From Flaccisagitta enflata (Eukaryota; Chaetognatha; Sagittoidea; Aphragmophora), in NCBI GenBank assembly GCA_965153355.1, contig OZ231126.1:57660001-57724000 (forward strand): a stretch of DNA of 64,000 bases, written 5' to 3'. The notes under the pieces are model-generated. The model searched no databases, was not told the origin of the DNA, and saw nothing but the letters and a program-made list of their open reading frames with translations. A program made the translations under genes and the position numbers. Shown one piece after another: positions 1-11,800 of the stretch (position 1 is the first letter of the stretch; every line of letters starts with the position of its first letter).

Positions 1-399
1 AGTCAGATGTCAATAAGTATCTCCAATTTATCAAAACAAGGAGAATGTTTCCTCTTTATTGTCTGTATCCTTGTAGTTCAAAGTCAATGCAATTGGAAGC
101 ATACATACTATCATTCTGAATACCCCATTAAAAAAAAAAGTATATGTTTGAAACATCCAGATAAAGATTTTATGTTGAAAATAGAAAAAAAAGAAATCTG
201 CTCTGATGCTCAAATCAGATTTTTACCACAAATTAGATGAAAAAAAAATTACTGCTACTTACTGCTAGCAGCTGAGAACTTACTGCAAGCAGAGCAGTTG
301 CAAACTTCTTCTAGCAGCTCTGCTAGCAAATTGCCTGCTCGTGCGAACACTAGCTTTGAGGCTTTGAGGCTGGGATTTTTTACCTTGAAGCTGGGATTT
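1..399. other. AT-rich sequence without recognised gene
   Basis: No open frame here has coding character. Around 250-340 there are several short CTGCTAGCAG-like inverted motifs. Nothing else was recognised. Confidence 0.5.
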
Positions 400-740
400 G
401 GGCCTCAAAACTTAGATCTGGGCCTTGAAGCTAGGATTTGGGCCTCAAGGATATGATTTTGGTTTCATGGATTTGGCTTTGGGGCCAGAAATTTAGCCTG
501 GAGGCTAGGATTTGGGCATTGACACTTGGATTTGGACCTTGAGGCTGGGGTTTTGGCCACAAGTCTGGAATATGGGCCTTAAGGCTGGGATATGGGCCTC
601 TATGCTGGGATGTCCTCCAGGTTGGGGTTTTGGCCTTGAGCCTGAGGGGGGGTACAAAGAAGGAGGAGGAGAAGAAGGACAAGTTTCTGCGTATGTGAAA
701 GCATAGGTCATCGGCACTTTTGGGGTGTTGCCCAAAAGGA
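400..740. repeat. Degenerate 20-bp GGCTGGGATTTGGGCCT array with element end
   Basis: Imperfect tandem units of about 20-24 bp of the type GGCTGGGATTTGGGCCTTGA run from about 400 to 645. They are followed by a purine tract and then by a decayed end motif (GCATAGGTCATCGG...) at about 700-735. This is the same architecture as the better-preserved TIR elements at 19.8, 40.1 and 46.7 kb, so this is probably an old copy. Confidence 0.6.
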
Positions 741-1165
741 AAGATTTGAGACCTGGGAGGGGTTCTAAGATCTGCGAGGAGTGATCTGTGGCTTGAAAGG
801 GCAGATTGGAGGGATTGGGGGCCATTTTGAGATTTGAGAGGGTGGAGTTCAGGCCTGAGAGGGGAGGATAAATGGATAGACAGGGGGCTGACATGAAGTC
901 TAGGACTCATTTGAAGCCTGAGAGGGCTAATTCGAAGTTTGAGGGACTTGTTTTGAGATATGGAAATTCCTCCTGTGTTCTACAGGTGAGTAAACATTTT
1001 GGCAGTGGCAGTGATGCAAAAAATGCCTGTAAACTTCAAAAAAGCTAAGTATTACAAACTGATGGACCAACTGAACAACCAACCAACCCACTGACCGATG
1101 GACAAAACCAATAGACAAAGCGAGAAGAAGAGTTGGGAAAATCCTCCAAGATTCCCATGACATTA

Positions 1166-1515
1166 CCTATGTTTGACAAGTCATAACTCAAGCATTTTAT
1201 ATGGGATTAACAAAAAATTGGTGACGGTTAGAAAGATCTTTAAAAAATCTTTAAAATGAGACCAATCTTGCATTTCTAACTTTATTTGTTCAAAAGTTAT
1301 GAGCAAAACAAGTAGAATCATGACAAAAAATCAATGACCAGGAAAATAATCAATATTCCTCATAACATACCCTATGTTTGAGTGCTTATATCTCAGGCAT
1401 TTTTCAACAGATTTACAAAAAATTGGTGACGGTTGGAAAGATCTTGAGCATTGAGCAAATGAGACCAATCTGGCATTTCCAGCTTTTTTTGTTTAAAAGA
1501 TATGAGCAAAACAAG
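1166..1515. repeat. Two tandem copies of a ~205-bp repeat
   Basis: The segment starting CCTATGTTTGA at about 1167 recurs at about 1371, including the shared ATTGGTGACGGTT and GAGACCAATCT blocks. The block GACCAATCTGG...TTTAAAAG(T/A)TATGAGCAAAAC also resembles the interior of other foldback elements in the window. Confidence 0.6.
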
Positions 1516-1689
1516 ATAAAAATGGGAAAATTCAATGACCTGTACCTCAGGATGGTAAAAAAGTGTTTTTTCTCAAAATCCGGCCCAAGGATGATTTAAA
1601 AGCTGGTGGATTCCATTTCTTGCACCTACAGGCTATACAAAACAGTAATAAAACCAGCAGTTTTGTTAAAATCATCCCCAAGGTTGTAG

Positions 1690-1895
1690 AAATGACATGT
1701 GGTCCGTCCGTCCCTCCGTAACATTTTTGAATTGCGAGTGGTTTTCCATAACTGCTCCTGCCCAACCGTCCGCGACTGGATTGCCGTGTATCCGGCCTTG
1801 TTTTTTATGGTTTTCAAAAAAAAGGTTTTCCTGTTATGACGCAGTGCAAGATCAGGTCAGGGTCAGTTTGGGTTGCACCTATTTTTGGACGCTTT
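1690..1895 (+). repeat. Dispersed hairpin-family element, 3' part
   Basis: Nearly identical to 6914-7112: a GTCCGTCC-type tract, an ACTGCTCCTGCCCAACC block, GGATTGCCGTGTATCCGGCC and then a CAGTGCAAGATCAGGTCAGG tail. The 5' hairpin is missing or replaced by unrelated DNA. Confidence 0.7.
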
Positions 1896-1899
1896 CTAC

Positions 1900-3365
1900 A
1901 CAAGATATCTTTGCTTCCAGAGCAGCTAGATGCTTTTACAAAAAAGCAAAATAATCTACATCAAAAAATCTAAAAGATGAGTCCAACCTGGTTCTGGTAG
2001 CTTGGATCGTTTAGAAATGAAAAACAAAATCATAAACACTTTCCCAAAACACAAAATTTGCTCAAAAGTGATAGGACAAGATTATATGTGATTAATTAAA
2101 ATGATGCTGAAAATTGTTTTCAAAACCTTTAACAAGAATGTTCAGTTAAAAAACAAGTCACCTGACACACAGACACCTTCAGTATAATGATTAAGTAAAT
2201 ACTTGGTTTGAAAATCATAATATACTGTGGGTGTATATATACTTTTTTCCAAGGTAGTATTGCCCAAAAAAACAGTTATGGCATCTTAACCTCTCAGCCG
2301 CGTTGATGAAGAGAGATAATTCAGTCAGTGTCGTACTTTGGGATCAGAGGAGTTGAATGACCAGAAAGAGAATTCGGGTTTCTCTTTTTGACGCGCTCTA
2401 CCGTTATTTCAGCCTCATTTCAAATTGTCAATAACCGCAAATAGAAATAACAAGTATTTATCAGCCAAAGAACAATTAGCGCCTTTGTTGGTCATGATCA
2501 GAGTAACATATGCATTAAAAAGATGTTTTTGTCATCATTTTGTAACTTTTTTAACACTAGATTACTTTTATCTTGACTAATTTTTTCTATTTTATATCTT
2601 TTTCCAATTTTAAAAGTTTTTTTTATAATTTTTTTAACCACATCATTTTTGAATCTTCATAACTTGATATCTTAACAATTTTCTTTCTTTAATGGGATGT
2701 ATTGGGCGCTTACCATACTCAGTTACTCACGCTGGTAGGTCAATGGCGCTAATAGGTCATGCGCTTGTGAAATATTCGCTAAGGGTTATCGCGCTGGTGC
2801 TAATGCGCTAAAAGATCGCGTAATGCAATAATTAGCGGTGTAGTAGAGACGGGTCAGTCAGTCTGTCTGTCTGTTCGCGGGCTGGTAGGGATGCACTTGT
2901 CCGTTGTCATGTCATATGACAGCTGGATTCTATAGAAAGCACTTCAATGACATTCACTTTAATGGCATATTGTAGTAATAAGTTAATACAAAAAGCATCT
3001 GCAAATCAATAGACTGGTTACTTATATTATCTGTTTGAGTACTGATCACATAAAAATCATTTTTACTGGGAAATGATGTGAAATAATGAAAATTTGATGA
3101 AAAAAGTCAACATTTCATAGAAAAAAGTGTTACAAAATCTTTCAATTTCTGTAAGTAAAATTCTACGTCTCTTTTCAGTAACAAAATTTTGCATTTTAAA
3201 AAACAATCATTTAACAAAAAATGTTTTTTTAAAAGATCAATGTTTTTAATTTTTCAAATTACTCAGTTTCAATGCAATAAAGGTACAAACATCAATTCTA
3301 TTCATTTTTTAATGCTTCTATTTTGTTACTTTTTGATCCAATTTTGGCTTGTTTGATGCTTGTTT
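1900..3365. other. AT-rich intergenic DNA, no gene seen
   Basis: No long open frame or conserved protein signature. Around 1925-2040 there is a stretch resembling the inside of the foldback element at 43.6-44.2 kb (AAAGATGAG...CTGGT...GTTTAGAAATG). A short GTCTGTCTGTCT run lies near 2860. Confidence 0.5.
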
Positions 3366-3808
3366 GAACTCCCCCACACTACAACTCACCCACACTGCAA
3401 CTCCCCCACACTGCAACTCCCCCACACCGCAACTCACCCACACCGCACCTTACACCTCAACCCCCCAAAACTGCGACCCCCCACACTGCCCCCCCACACC
3501 ATGATATCCCCACACCGCAACCCTCCCACACCACAACTCCCCCACAACCGCAACTCCCCCACACCGCAACTCCCCCAGACCGCAACTCCCCCACACCGCA
3601 ACTCCCCCACACCGCAACTCCCCCACACCGCGACTCCCCAACACCAAGACTCCCCCACACCGCAACTCCCCCACACCGCAACTCTCCCACACCGCAACTC
3701 TCCCACACAGAAACTCCCCCACACCGCAACTCCCCCACACCGCGACTCCCCCCACACAGCGACTCCCCCCACACCGCAACTCCCCCACACCACAATCCCC
3801 ACACAATT
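3366..3808. repeat. 16-bp minisatellite (CCCCCACACCGCAACT)n
   Basis: About 27 units of a C/A-rich 16-mer with few substitutions; the strand asymmetry is extreme. The reading frames open through it on both strands come from the lack of stop codons in the unit. Confidence 0.9.
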
Positions 3809-3809
3809 T

Positions 3810-4795
3810 TTTTCCAAGAGCAAAAGCTCCTTTTACTGGTATTCCAGAGATAAAGCTTAATATAATATGACAGTTCACCCTGTACTCTGAAAGTCGATGA
3901 TGCGATGCTGAAACGAACCTGGATGTCACTCGTTACTTTTTAAGTTACACAAAAATAAGAATCCAATTGGCAATCATCCGCTATTTCACCCTTTTTAGAT
4001 CCTGTTTTGAAAAGCTCCATATTTTCAGCATGACAGAGACTTATGAGGCAGATTTGAAAAATGGAACGGATAAAACAGGGAAAATTTGGACGAAGAATGC
4101 ACATCTTTATTCCAAAAATCTTAAGGTTAGTCATGGTCCCTAAAACCCGTTCGGCACATTCAATTATGATTCATTATTTTTGTTTTGTAAAGAACCAGAA
4201 ACATGTTTTGAGTCTAAAATGTCCTTAATCTTCATTGATTTTTTGTCTACACGAGTATTTCTAAATCCTTTCTCTATCAATCATGATGTAGTCTTGCCGG
4301 ATGCTTAATGCCGGACAATGACCGCACCCAGGGCCAGGATTCGAGTAGAAATAAAATGAGTAGAAATAAAATGCTCGAAGTCAATCTTGATGATTCTTGA
4401 TAATTCTTTTATGAATGTTTTGAATAAAATTGAGAAATTATACTATAGAATGAAGGCCACTTCATTTCCCCTAATTTCCCAAAAAAACAAGATATCAATA
4501 TATAGAGAAAAAAATCTTGAATCTAGAAATTCTTTTTTTTTACAAGAAAATTTTTTTTCTCTCCAAAAAAAAGCAAGCCCAAGAGGGCAACAGTCATGTG
4601 TGTCTGGAAATGACAAACAAAAGGGCAAAAACATGTTCAAATGTTAAGAATGTTAAAGATTGTTACAAACTGTTAAAGAATGTTAAAAATGTTAGGAGAT
4701 GTTAAAAAATGTTAAAAAATGTTAAAAATGTTAAACAATATTAAAAAATGTTTAATAAAATCTTGAAAGAGTATGGGTCCGCGACTGGGGACAAT
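3810..4795. other. Intergenic DNA with (ATGTTAAAA)n tract
   Basis: No gene recognised. From about 4640 to 4752 there is a loose tandem run of ATGTTAAAAA-type units. The same unit returns at 6617-6720, so the two runs bracket the satellite block between them. Confidence 0.5.
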
Positions 4796-5345
4796 CGGCG
4801 TTGTCAAACGGCGTTGTAACACGGCGTTGTCAAACGGCGTTGTAACACGGCGTTGTAACACGGCGTGGTAACACGGCGTGGTAACACGGCGTGGTAACAC
4901 GGCGTGGTAACACGGCGTGGTAACACGGCGTGGTAACACGGCGTGGTAACACGGCGTGGTAACACGGCGTGGTAACACGGCGTGGTCAAACGGCGTGGTC
5001 AAACGGCGTGGTCAAACGACGTGGTCAAACGACGTGGTCAAACGACGTGGTCAAACGACGTGGTCAAACGACGTGGTCAAACGACGTTGTCAAACGACGT
5101 TGTCAAACGACGTTGTCAAACGACGTTGTCAAACGACGTTGTCAAACGACGTTGTCAAACGACGTTGTCAAACGACGTTGTCAAACGACATTGTCAAACG
5201 ACATTGTCAAACGACATTGTCAAACGACATTGTCAAACGACATTGTCAAACGACATTGTCAAACGACATTGTCAAACGACATTGTCAAACGACATTGTCA
5301 AACGACATTATCAAACAACATTATCAAACAACATTGTCAAATGAC
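4796..5345. repeat. 13-bp minisatellite with ordered variant blocks
   Basis: About 42 units of 13 bp. The units change stepwise along the array: AACACGGCGTGGT, then CAAACGGCGTGGT, CAAACGACGTGGT, CAAACGACGTTGT and CAAACGACATTGT, ending in decayed units. Because 13 is not a multiple of 3, all three plus frames stay open; these are not genes. Confidence 0.95.
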
Positions 5346-6400
5346 ATTGTTGGTTGAAAAATGCCGAAGTTATGCACATTTTTCACTTTTAGGCTGGTAG
5401 GCTAGTTGGGTGGAGGGTAGTTGGATGGTAGGCTGGTTTGGCCGGTTAGCATGCTAAAATCTATACAATTCAAATACATATGTTGATTCCTTCCATTAAG
5501 AGACTACATACCAAGTTTCAACCATATCGGTTGAAAAATACCGAAGTTATGCACGTTTTTAACTTTTAGGCTGGTAGGGTAGTTAGGTGGTAGGCTGGTT
5601 TGGCCGGTTAGCATGCTAAAACCTTTACAATTCAAATACATATGTTGAGTTCTTTCATTTAGTGACTACATACCGAGTTTCAACCAAATTGGTTGAAAAA
5701 TGACTAAGTTGTGCACGTTTTTCGCTTTTAGGCTGGTAGGCTGGTTGGGTGGTAGGCCGGTTTGGCCGGTTAACATGCTAAAATCTGTACAGATCAAATA
5801 CATATGTTGAGTCCTTCCATTTAGAGACTACATACCAAGTTTCAACCAAATTGGTTGAAAAATGCCAGAGTTATGCACATTTTTCACTTTTAGGCTGGTA
5901 GGCTAGTTGGGTGGTAGGCTGGTTTGACCGGTTAGCATGCTAAAATCTATACAATTTAAATACATATGTTGAGTCCTTCCATTTAGAGACTAGATACCAA
6001 GTTTCAACCAAATCGGTTGAAAAATGCCGAAGTTATGCACATTTTTAACTTTTAGGCTGGTAGGCCAGTTGGGTGGTAGGCTGGTTTGGCCGGTTAGCAT
6101 GCTAAAACCTTTACAATTCAAATACATATGTTGAGTTCTTTCATTTAGAGACTACATACCGAGTTTCAACCAAATTGGTTGAAAAATGACGAAGTTGTGC
6201 ACGTTTTTCGCTTTAAGGCTGGTAGGCTGGTTGGGTGGTAGGCCGGTTTGGCCGGTTAACATGCTAAAATCTGTACAGATCAAATACATATGTTGAGTCC
6301 TTCCATCTAGAGACTACATACCGAGTTTCAACCAAATCGGTTGAAAAATGCCGAAGTTATGCACGTTTTTCACTTTTAGGCTGGTAGGCTGGTTGGGCCG
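5346..6400. repeat. ~162-bp satellite, six to seven units
   Basis: Units restart at about 5353, 5531, 5691, 5853, 6015, 6177 and 6340 with GGTTGAAAAATGCCGAAGTT. Each carries GGCTGGTAGGCTGGTTGGGT and CATATGTTGAGTCCTTCCAT. Alternate units share diagnostic differences (GCCGAAGTTATG against GACGAAGTTGTG), which suggests a two-unit higher-order repeat. Confidence 0.9.
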
Positions 6401-6720
6401 GTTGGGTGGGTCGGATCATGACATACGCATAGGATGTAAAGCGGCTTACCCTAGTACAACTTCCCTCCAAATATGAAGCAAATCGGTCAAGGCGTTCAAA
6501 AGTTAGCCCATTTTTAAAAGTGTGGACAACGACGACGACAACGACGACGACGACACCCACCCGCCTCGAATTATAGTCCGCGTCGGAATGGTATTCCGTC
6601 GCGGACAAAAATTCAAAAAGGTTAAAAAAGGTTAAAAAAGGTAAAATGTTAAAAAATGTTAAAAAATGTTGAAAAATGTTAAAAGATGTTAAAAATCGTT
6701 AAAAAACTATCCAAATTTTA
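6401..6720. other. Spacer with ACG repeats and (GTTAAAAAAT)n tract
   Basis: After the satellite comes unique sequence with (ACG)n at about 6527-6555, then (GTTAAAAAAT)n from 6617. No gene recognised. Confidence 0.5.
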
Positions 6721-6724
6721 AAAA

Positions 6725-7112
6725 TGTTACGGAGGGATGGACGGACGGATGGACCGACCGACAGAGCAAGGTGTAGAGTTGCGTGCACGCGACTAAAAAC
6801 AATTTCTTCAACCACTCAAGTTCTCTAGCAAAAAAGAGGAGTTAGGAAATGAGTAGTGAGGGTTCATGGAGTTTTTAGTCGCGGACACGCGACTCTACAC
6901 GTTGCCGTGTCAGTCGGTCGGTCCGTCCCTCCGTCCCTCCGTAACATTTTTGAATTGCGAGTGGTTTTCGCATAACTGCTCCTGCCCAACCATCTGCGAC
7001 TGGATTGCCGTGTATCCGGCCTTGTTTTTTATGGTTTTCAAAAAAAAGGTTTTCCTGTTATGACGCAGTGCAAGATCAGGTCAGGGTCAGTTTGGGTTGC
7101 ACCTATTTTTTT
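6725..7112. mobile_element. Hairpin-ended dispersed elements, opposed copies
   Basis: 6725-6795 is the reverse-oriented end of one copy (ACGGACGG tract, then hairpin AGTTGCG...CGCGACT). 6873-7112 is a forward copy: hairpin AGTCGCG-GACA-CGCGACT, a GGTCGGTCCGTCC tract, CCTGCCCAACC and TGTATCCGGCCTTGTT. The ends are defined by comparison with copies at 28.7, 37.3 and 54.8 kb. Confidence 0.75.
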
Positions 7113-7614
7113 GTCATAAAAACTCTCATTGAAGCTCACAAAATGATTACATTTTGATGAAAATAATAAAGGCTGTACCTGAGACAAATGAGAGACAATT
7201 TAAGAATAGTAAATGGCAGTTTATATAATTTTTTTTTGAAGAAATGTTGAGAATAACTCAAAAGTGGTTGTAAAAAAGGTGATAAAATAAATTCAAAATA
7301 AAATTTCTTACTTTTGTTTTGGGTCTAAACATGACATCAAAATGTTTGTATAATTGTAATAATTAATGATTGGATGTATAGATTCAATTTCTTTTTTTTG
7401 CCATGCTTAAACTATCTTGCCAGTAGAGGAAAAAATAATTCTGAGTGGAAGACCAAATCGACAAGTAATGATTTAATTTTTTCCATTGTTATGCCAATTC
7501 ACAACCATTAAAGCATTCAACGGTCAATTTAAAAGTGAGAATGAACAACACAATGCTTTGACTTACTCCTGACATAGATAGCTGAATAGTTTGAAAAAAA
7601 GTTTGATTTAAGTA

Positions 7615-7788
7615 CAGTGGAGCTTCACTATAGCGCACCCGCTAATAAGGCTTGCCCGCCTGTAAGGCATGCAACTTGAAGTCCAATAAAAGATTTTGTA
7701 TTCATTTTTATATTGGCAATAAGGCAGCTTCACTATAAGGCATGATTTAGCCCGGTCCCTTGGAATGCGCTCTAGTGAAGCGTAACTG
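7615..7788. mobile_element. 174-bp TA-flanked terminal-inverted-repeat element
   Basis: Begins CAGTGGAGCTTCACTATAGC and ends with the imperfect complement GCTCTAGTGAAGCGTAACTG. It is flanked by TA on both sides (7613-7614 and 7789-7790). Terminal CAGT and a TA duplication fit a Tc1/mariner/pogo-derived miniature element. Confidence 0.75.
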
Positions 7789-8047
7789 TAATAAAAACAA
7801 TGTTTTAGTTGAAGGAATATGCAATTTTGGAATCTTGACAAAGTGTTGAATCATTTTGCATTTTGAAAAACATCAGTTTTTTATAAAATCAATTTCCAGC
7901 AAGTGATGTTTTTGGTTTTTTGATTTTTGCATTTTCTATGCAAATCCATTCATTCCCTTCTTCATGGTGTTCATCAAAATTCCTTGTTTTAGTGATTTTC
8001 AGTGGATTTAAAAAATAGGTCTTTTTGCATTCATTCTTTGAGAGATG

Positions 8048-8695
8048 AATCAAATTCACTACTGTCTGACGACCAATTCAGGGTGAGATTGATATTACAC
8101 TGGGTTTTTCGCAGTTTTGCCAAGCCTTTGTGTGCACAATACAAGAACCATCAAGAGGTAAATGTTCCCTGGAGCGCTTTTTGAAAAAAATCCAATTTTT
8201 CACCGAAAGGAAAGGTGGTGGGAATACAGATTCTTGTGAGTTGTATTAACTCAATTTTTGATTCCATATTGTTATTATTGTTAATCTAGGCAAAATTCCC
8301 TTTCATTTGATAGGTCGCACTATACTTTTGCGAAGAATTAAAATTTCTATTTTTTGAGTCACCGTTACAAAAAAGTAAAGGTGGCTCAAAATATGAAAAC
8401 TTAATTTCTGTATAAAACATATAGTGAGACCTATCAAATAAAAAGAAAATTTTGCATAGAAAAACAATATGGAATAAAAAAAAATCAATAAAACCCACAA
8501 GAATCTGCATTAACATCACCTTTTCTTTAGGTGAAAAATCGATTTTTTTCAAAAAGCGCTCCAGGAAAGATTTCCTTCTTGATGGTTCCTGTATTGTACA
8601 CACATGAGCTCAGCAAAACTGCGAAAAAAACATCTGTAATGTCAATCTCATGATCTCACCCTGGATTGGTCGTCAGACAGTAGTGAAATATGATT
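8048..8695. mobile_element. ~650-bp foldback element
   Basis: The left arm (about 8048-8365) is the imperfect reverse complement of the right arm (about 8382-8695), centred near 8373. Matching blocks include CTACTGTCTGACGACCA with TGGTCGTCAGACAGTAG, and TTTGATAGGTCGCACTATA with TATAGTGAGACCTATCAAA. It lies just upstream of the first recognised methyltransferase exon. Short open frames in the arms are by-products. Confidence 0.85.
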
Positions 8696-8832
8696 AAAAA
8701 ACAATAGAAACATTAAAAATGAGCAAAATCAAAACTATATTTTTCACAATTAGTGCAACCCAAACTGACCCTGATCTTGCAGTGTGTCTTATACTTCTCT
8801 CCTGGCCCTGGGTGGACCGCCTCTTTTTACAG

Positions 8833-11800
8833 CATGTAACGGAAATGATGGAGAGGGAAATGAAAATCCACACAAATCTTATTTTAAACGAGATCGACGG
8901 GAAAATTCGTTCTTTCATCGATTTTGGTTGCGGGGGTGGCGAAGTTATGACGCTATTGATTGATTGGATCACCGAAATCAATGCAGGCGCTACTCAGAAA
9001 GGGTCAGTCACAAATCTTATTTGCGAAATTTCTATATATCAGTTTACTTAAACTCTAAGTTAGTTTAATTTTAGATTTTAAGATTTTGTTTAATGAATCC
9101 CAAATTTTGGTAGTAGACAATGAGAATCCAGCGGTCAAAATAAGTGGAGAAGTTACCAATCCATTCCTAGTATTTCCCACAGGTTTAGCAATCATGCCTA
9201 AGGTGACCAGACCAAAATTTAGGTGACCAAGCCTAGATTTTATCAACGCAGCCAATAGCAACTAAACTAAAGGCTTAGTGTTTGGCTCGGTGTCCAATTT
9301 TAAGGCTTGGCAATTGGACTAAAGAATAAACATTAAACAAAATCAAACTCTTTTGATATTTGTGTTCAATGGCAAAAGCCGCTTAGCGGGTAGCGTCAAA
9401 TGACGAGACGATTTTATTAGTTGGCAAGAAGGCAACCCTCAAAACAAAATATGCGACAAAGACAGTTTTTTCGTCGCGATCAAGCAACTCTACAAGTCAC
9501 TCCGTCGATCCGTCCGTCTGTTGGTCTCCTTGATTATTTTTTCCTCAGATTTCAAGGCTTTCAGAGACGACTTAATGTTTACTAGTGCTGCCCAACAGCA
9601 GGCGATTAACGCAGTTATGCATGCAACTGACTCTCAATCTCCAAAATCGTAATTGCTTCCCCAAAAGATCACCGCCTGAAGAAGTGGTCGGAATGGACGC
9701 AGCCCCGGGCATGATCGATTCCTGCAAAGCTCGATACTGCGAAACAAACCTTGTCATTCAGTCACCGGTCAGTCAGGTTTGATTCTTGATGTTGTAATAT
9801 TGACGACAGCGATGCTATACTCAATTACTATCTTGGCCATAAAGATCCGGACAGTAGGTGTATAAGTTAATTTGTTGACCAGGTGAGAGCAGCAAACATA
9901 TCAAAATGCATCTGATATTAAGTATGACCATGTTGGGCATCCACAACCACCTGCGTATGCTTTGGCATGGACTTGTAGAGAGACAGGGGGTACTCTGGAG
10001 TGTTGATGTTTCAAACCTTTAATGTAATTCATTTCAGCACTGCCTTGAATGCTGTTTTCCAGAGTTTCTGCAGGTTTTTTGTTTGAATCTTTGAGTTCTG
10101 AACAGGATTGAGATCCAGATTGATCCAGGCTGATCCCTAGACAAGCATAACTCATTGAATTTTCAGTACATTTGACGCAATGCGCCAGTGCACCATCTGC
10201 CATATGCAAACAAAAATTTGCCCACCACACTTGCAAAAAGCAAATATTTTCTTCATTCAGCTCTCATTTCTAAACGGATAAAGATACAGGAACCAGCTTG
10301 GTGTTATTTGATAGATCTTTTGAAGATGCGAATTTTGAGAAAAAAAATCATCTTACTGCGATTAAAATTAAGCAAGTTATGACACTTAAAAGCTGTCTGG
10401 ATCTTTATGGTCAAGATAGTACTCATCATATTTCGCCGCTCCACTTCTTTATCTTTGGGGTGTAGTGATGTTCTGATCATCAACACCATCCCGTTGCTGT
10501 TGCAATAAATACCTGTTTTTCTCTTAAAACCAGCTTTTTGGGCAGCGGCCCCAAAGGGCCGATGTCCTGTAGGACACAGGGGTGAACCATTACGTATGTC
10601 TGTCCGTCTGTCTTTCCCCCCCCCCAAGGCCCCTATCAGACCCCAAATTAGACCTCTCAAGCCCAAAATCAGCCCTCTCAGGCCAAAAATCAGTCCTCTG
10701 AGGCCCAAAATCAGCTCTTCAAGGCCCTAAATCAGCCTTGTCAGGACAGACGTACGTAATGGTTCACCCCTGTGTCCTACAGGACATCGACCCTTTGGAG
10801 CCGCTGCCCTGCTCTCACACCACTTTTTCAGCTATCACTCCAAGCAGGGCATCGGGTACCGCTGACCATGTGCAATCCTTGGATGACTTGTTATCATTCT
10901 TATCAAATTAATATCTTAATTCTCAGAATCATCACAATATCATTATCATTACCACCATCATCACCACCATTATTCTCCTCTCTTTCATACTTCATGTTGT
11001 CATCATTCCCGTTTCAGACCAAACTGGCTAGCCCTTTGACCCTTCTGGCTGGCCCTCAGACCCCACCAGTTTGCCCTGAGACCTTTTTGACTGGCCCTCA
11101 AACACCTCTGGCAGGCCCCTAGACCCCTCCAGCTGGTCCGCAGACCCCTCTAGATTGCCTTCAGACCCCTCAAGCTGGCCCATACACCCCTTCAGCTGGC
11201 CGTAAGACCTCTTGAACAGTTGGGCAGGCCCGGGTATGAACTGGAGAGCAATAAACTTGAAAGGATGGACAATTTGAGTGTGCGGCCGACTTTACTTAGG
11301 ACTGAGATTGACTATTGTTATGAATGAATATGATAGCTGTAGGGTTGTGATATTGGCAATAACACTGTCTGTCCTAATGTAGATTGAGAACGGTCGCGGA
11401 CCAAAAATGTCAATCTTTGTGTGTTTAGATTGAAAAGGTTCGCACGCAAGGATGTCGTTCTGTGTGTGTTTTAATTCAGATTGAGAATGGTATTGAGCCA
11501 AAGATGTCATTCTGTGTCGCTGATGCCGCTCAAATCTCAACCATGCAATCTTCTTGGGCGTCTCATTTTGATTTTCTCGCCAGCTCCATGGCTTTGCATT
11601 ACGTCTTGGACCAAGCGGCGGCATTGAAATGCATGCATTTCTGCCTCAAGCCCGGAGGAATGGCGCTTCTTAGATTTATAGCCGTACCAGATGATAAAAA
11701 GCTCCAAGGTAATGCGTTTCAGAAGATTCTTTTGCTCGGTCTAACCCTAATTCCCACGTGAGGGGGGAAGGGCAGATTTTTGCTTGTCATTTACTTATCT

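Noticed and set aside
4956-5400. Three overlapping 120-143-residue frames with repeated VVKRRGQTTWSN-like units
   Set aside because: The 13-bp minisatellite lacks stop codons in all three frames; the identical peptide in all frames shows it is a repeat artefact.
5346-6400. Regular repeats resembling a CRISPR array
   Set aside because: Units are ~162 bp and homologous throughout with no unique spacers; this is satellite DNA in a eukaryotic context.
8002-8184. 60-residue frame before the methyltransferase, considered as its start exon
   Set aside because: It lies in the left arm of a foldback element and lacks methyltransferase N-terminal features.
9901-10236. 111-residue minus-strand frame as a gene
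   Set aside because: The conserved Tc1 signatures are spread over different frames with stops, so it is a pseudogene fragment, not an intact protein.
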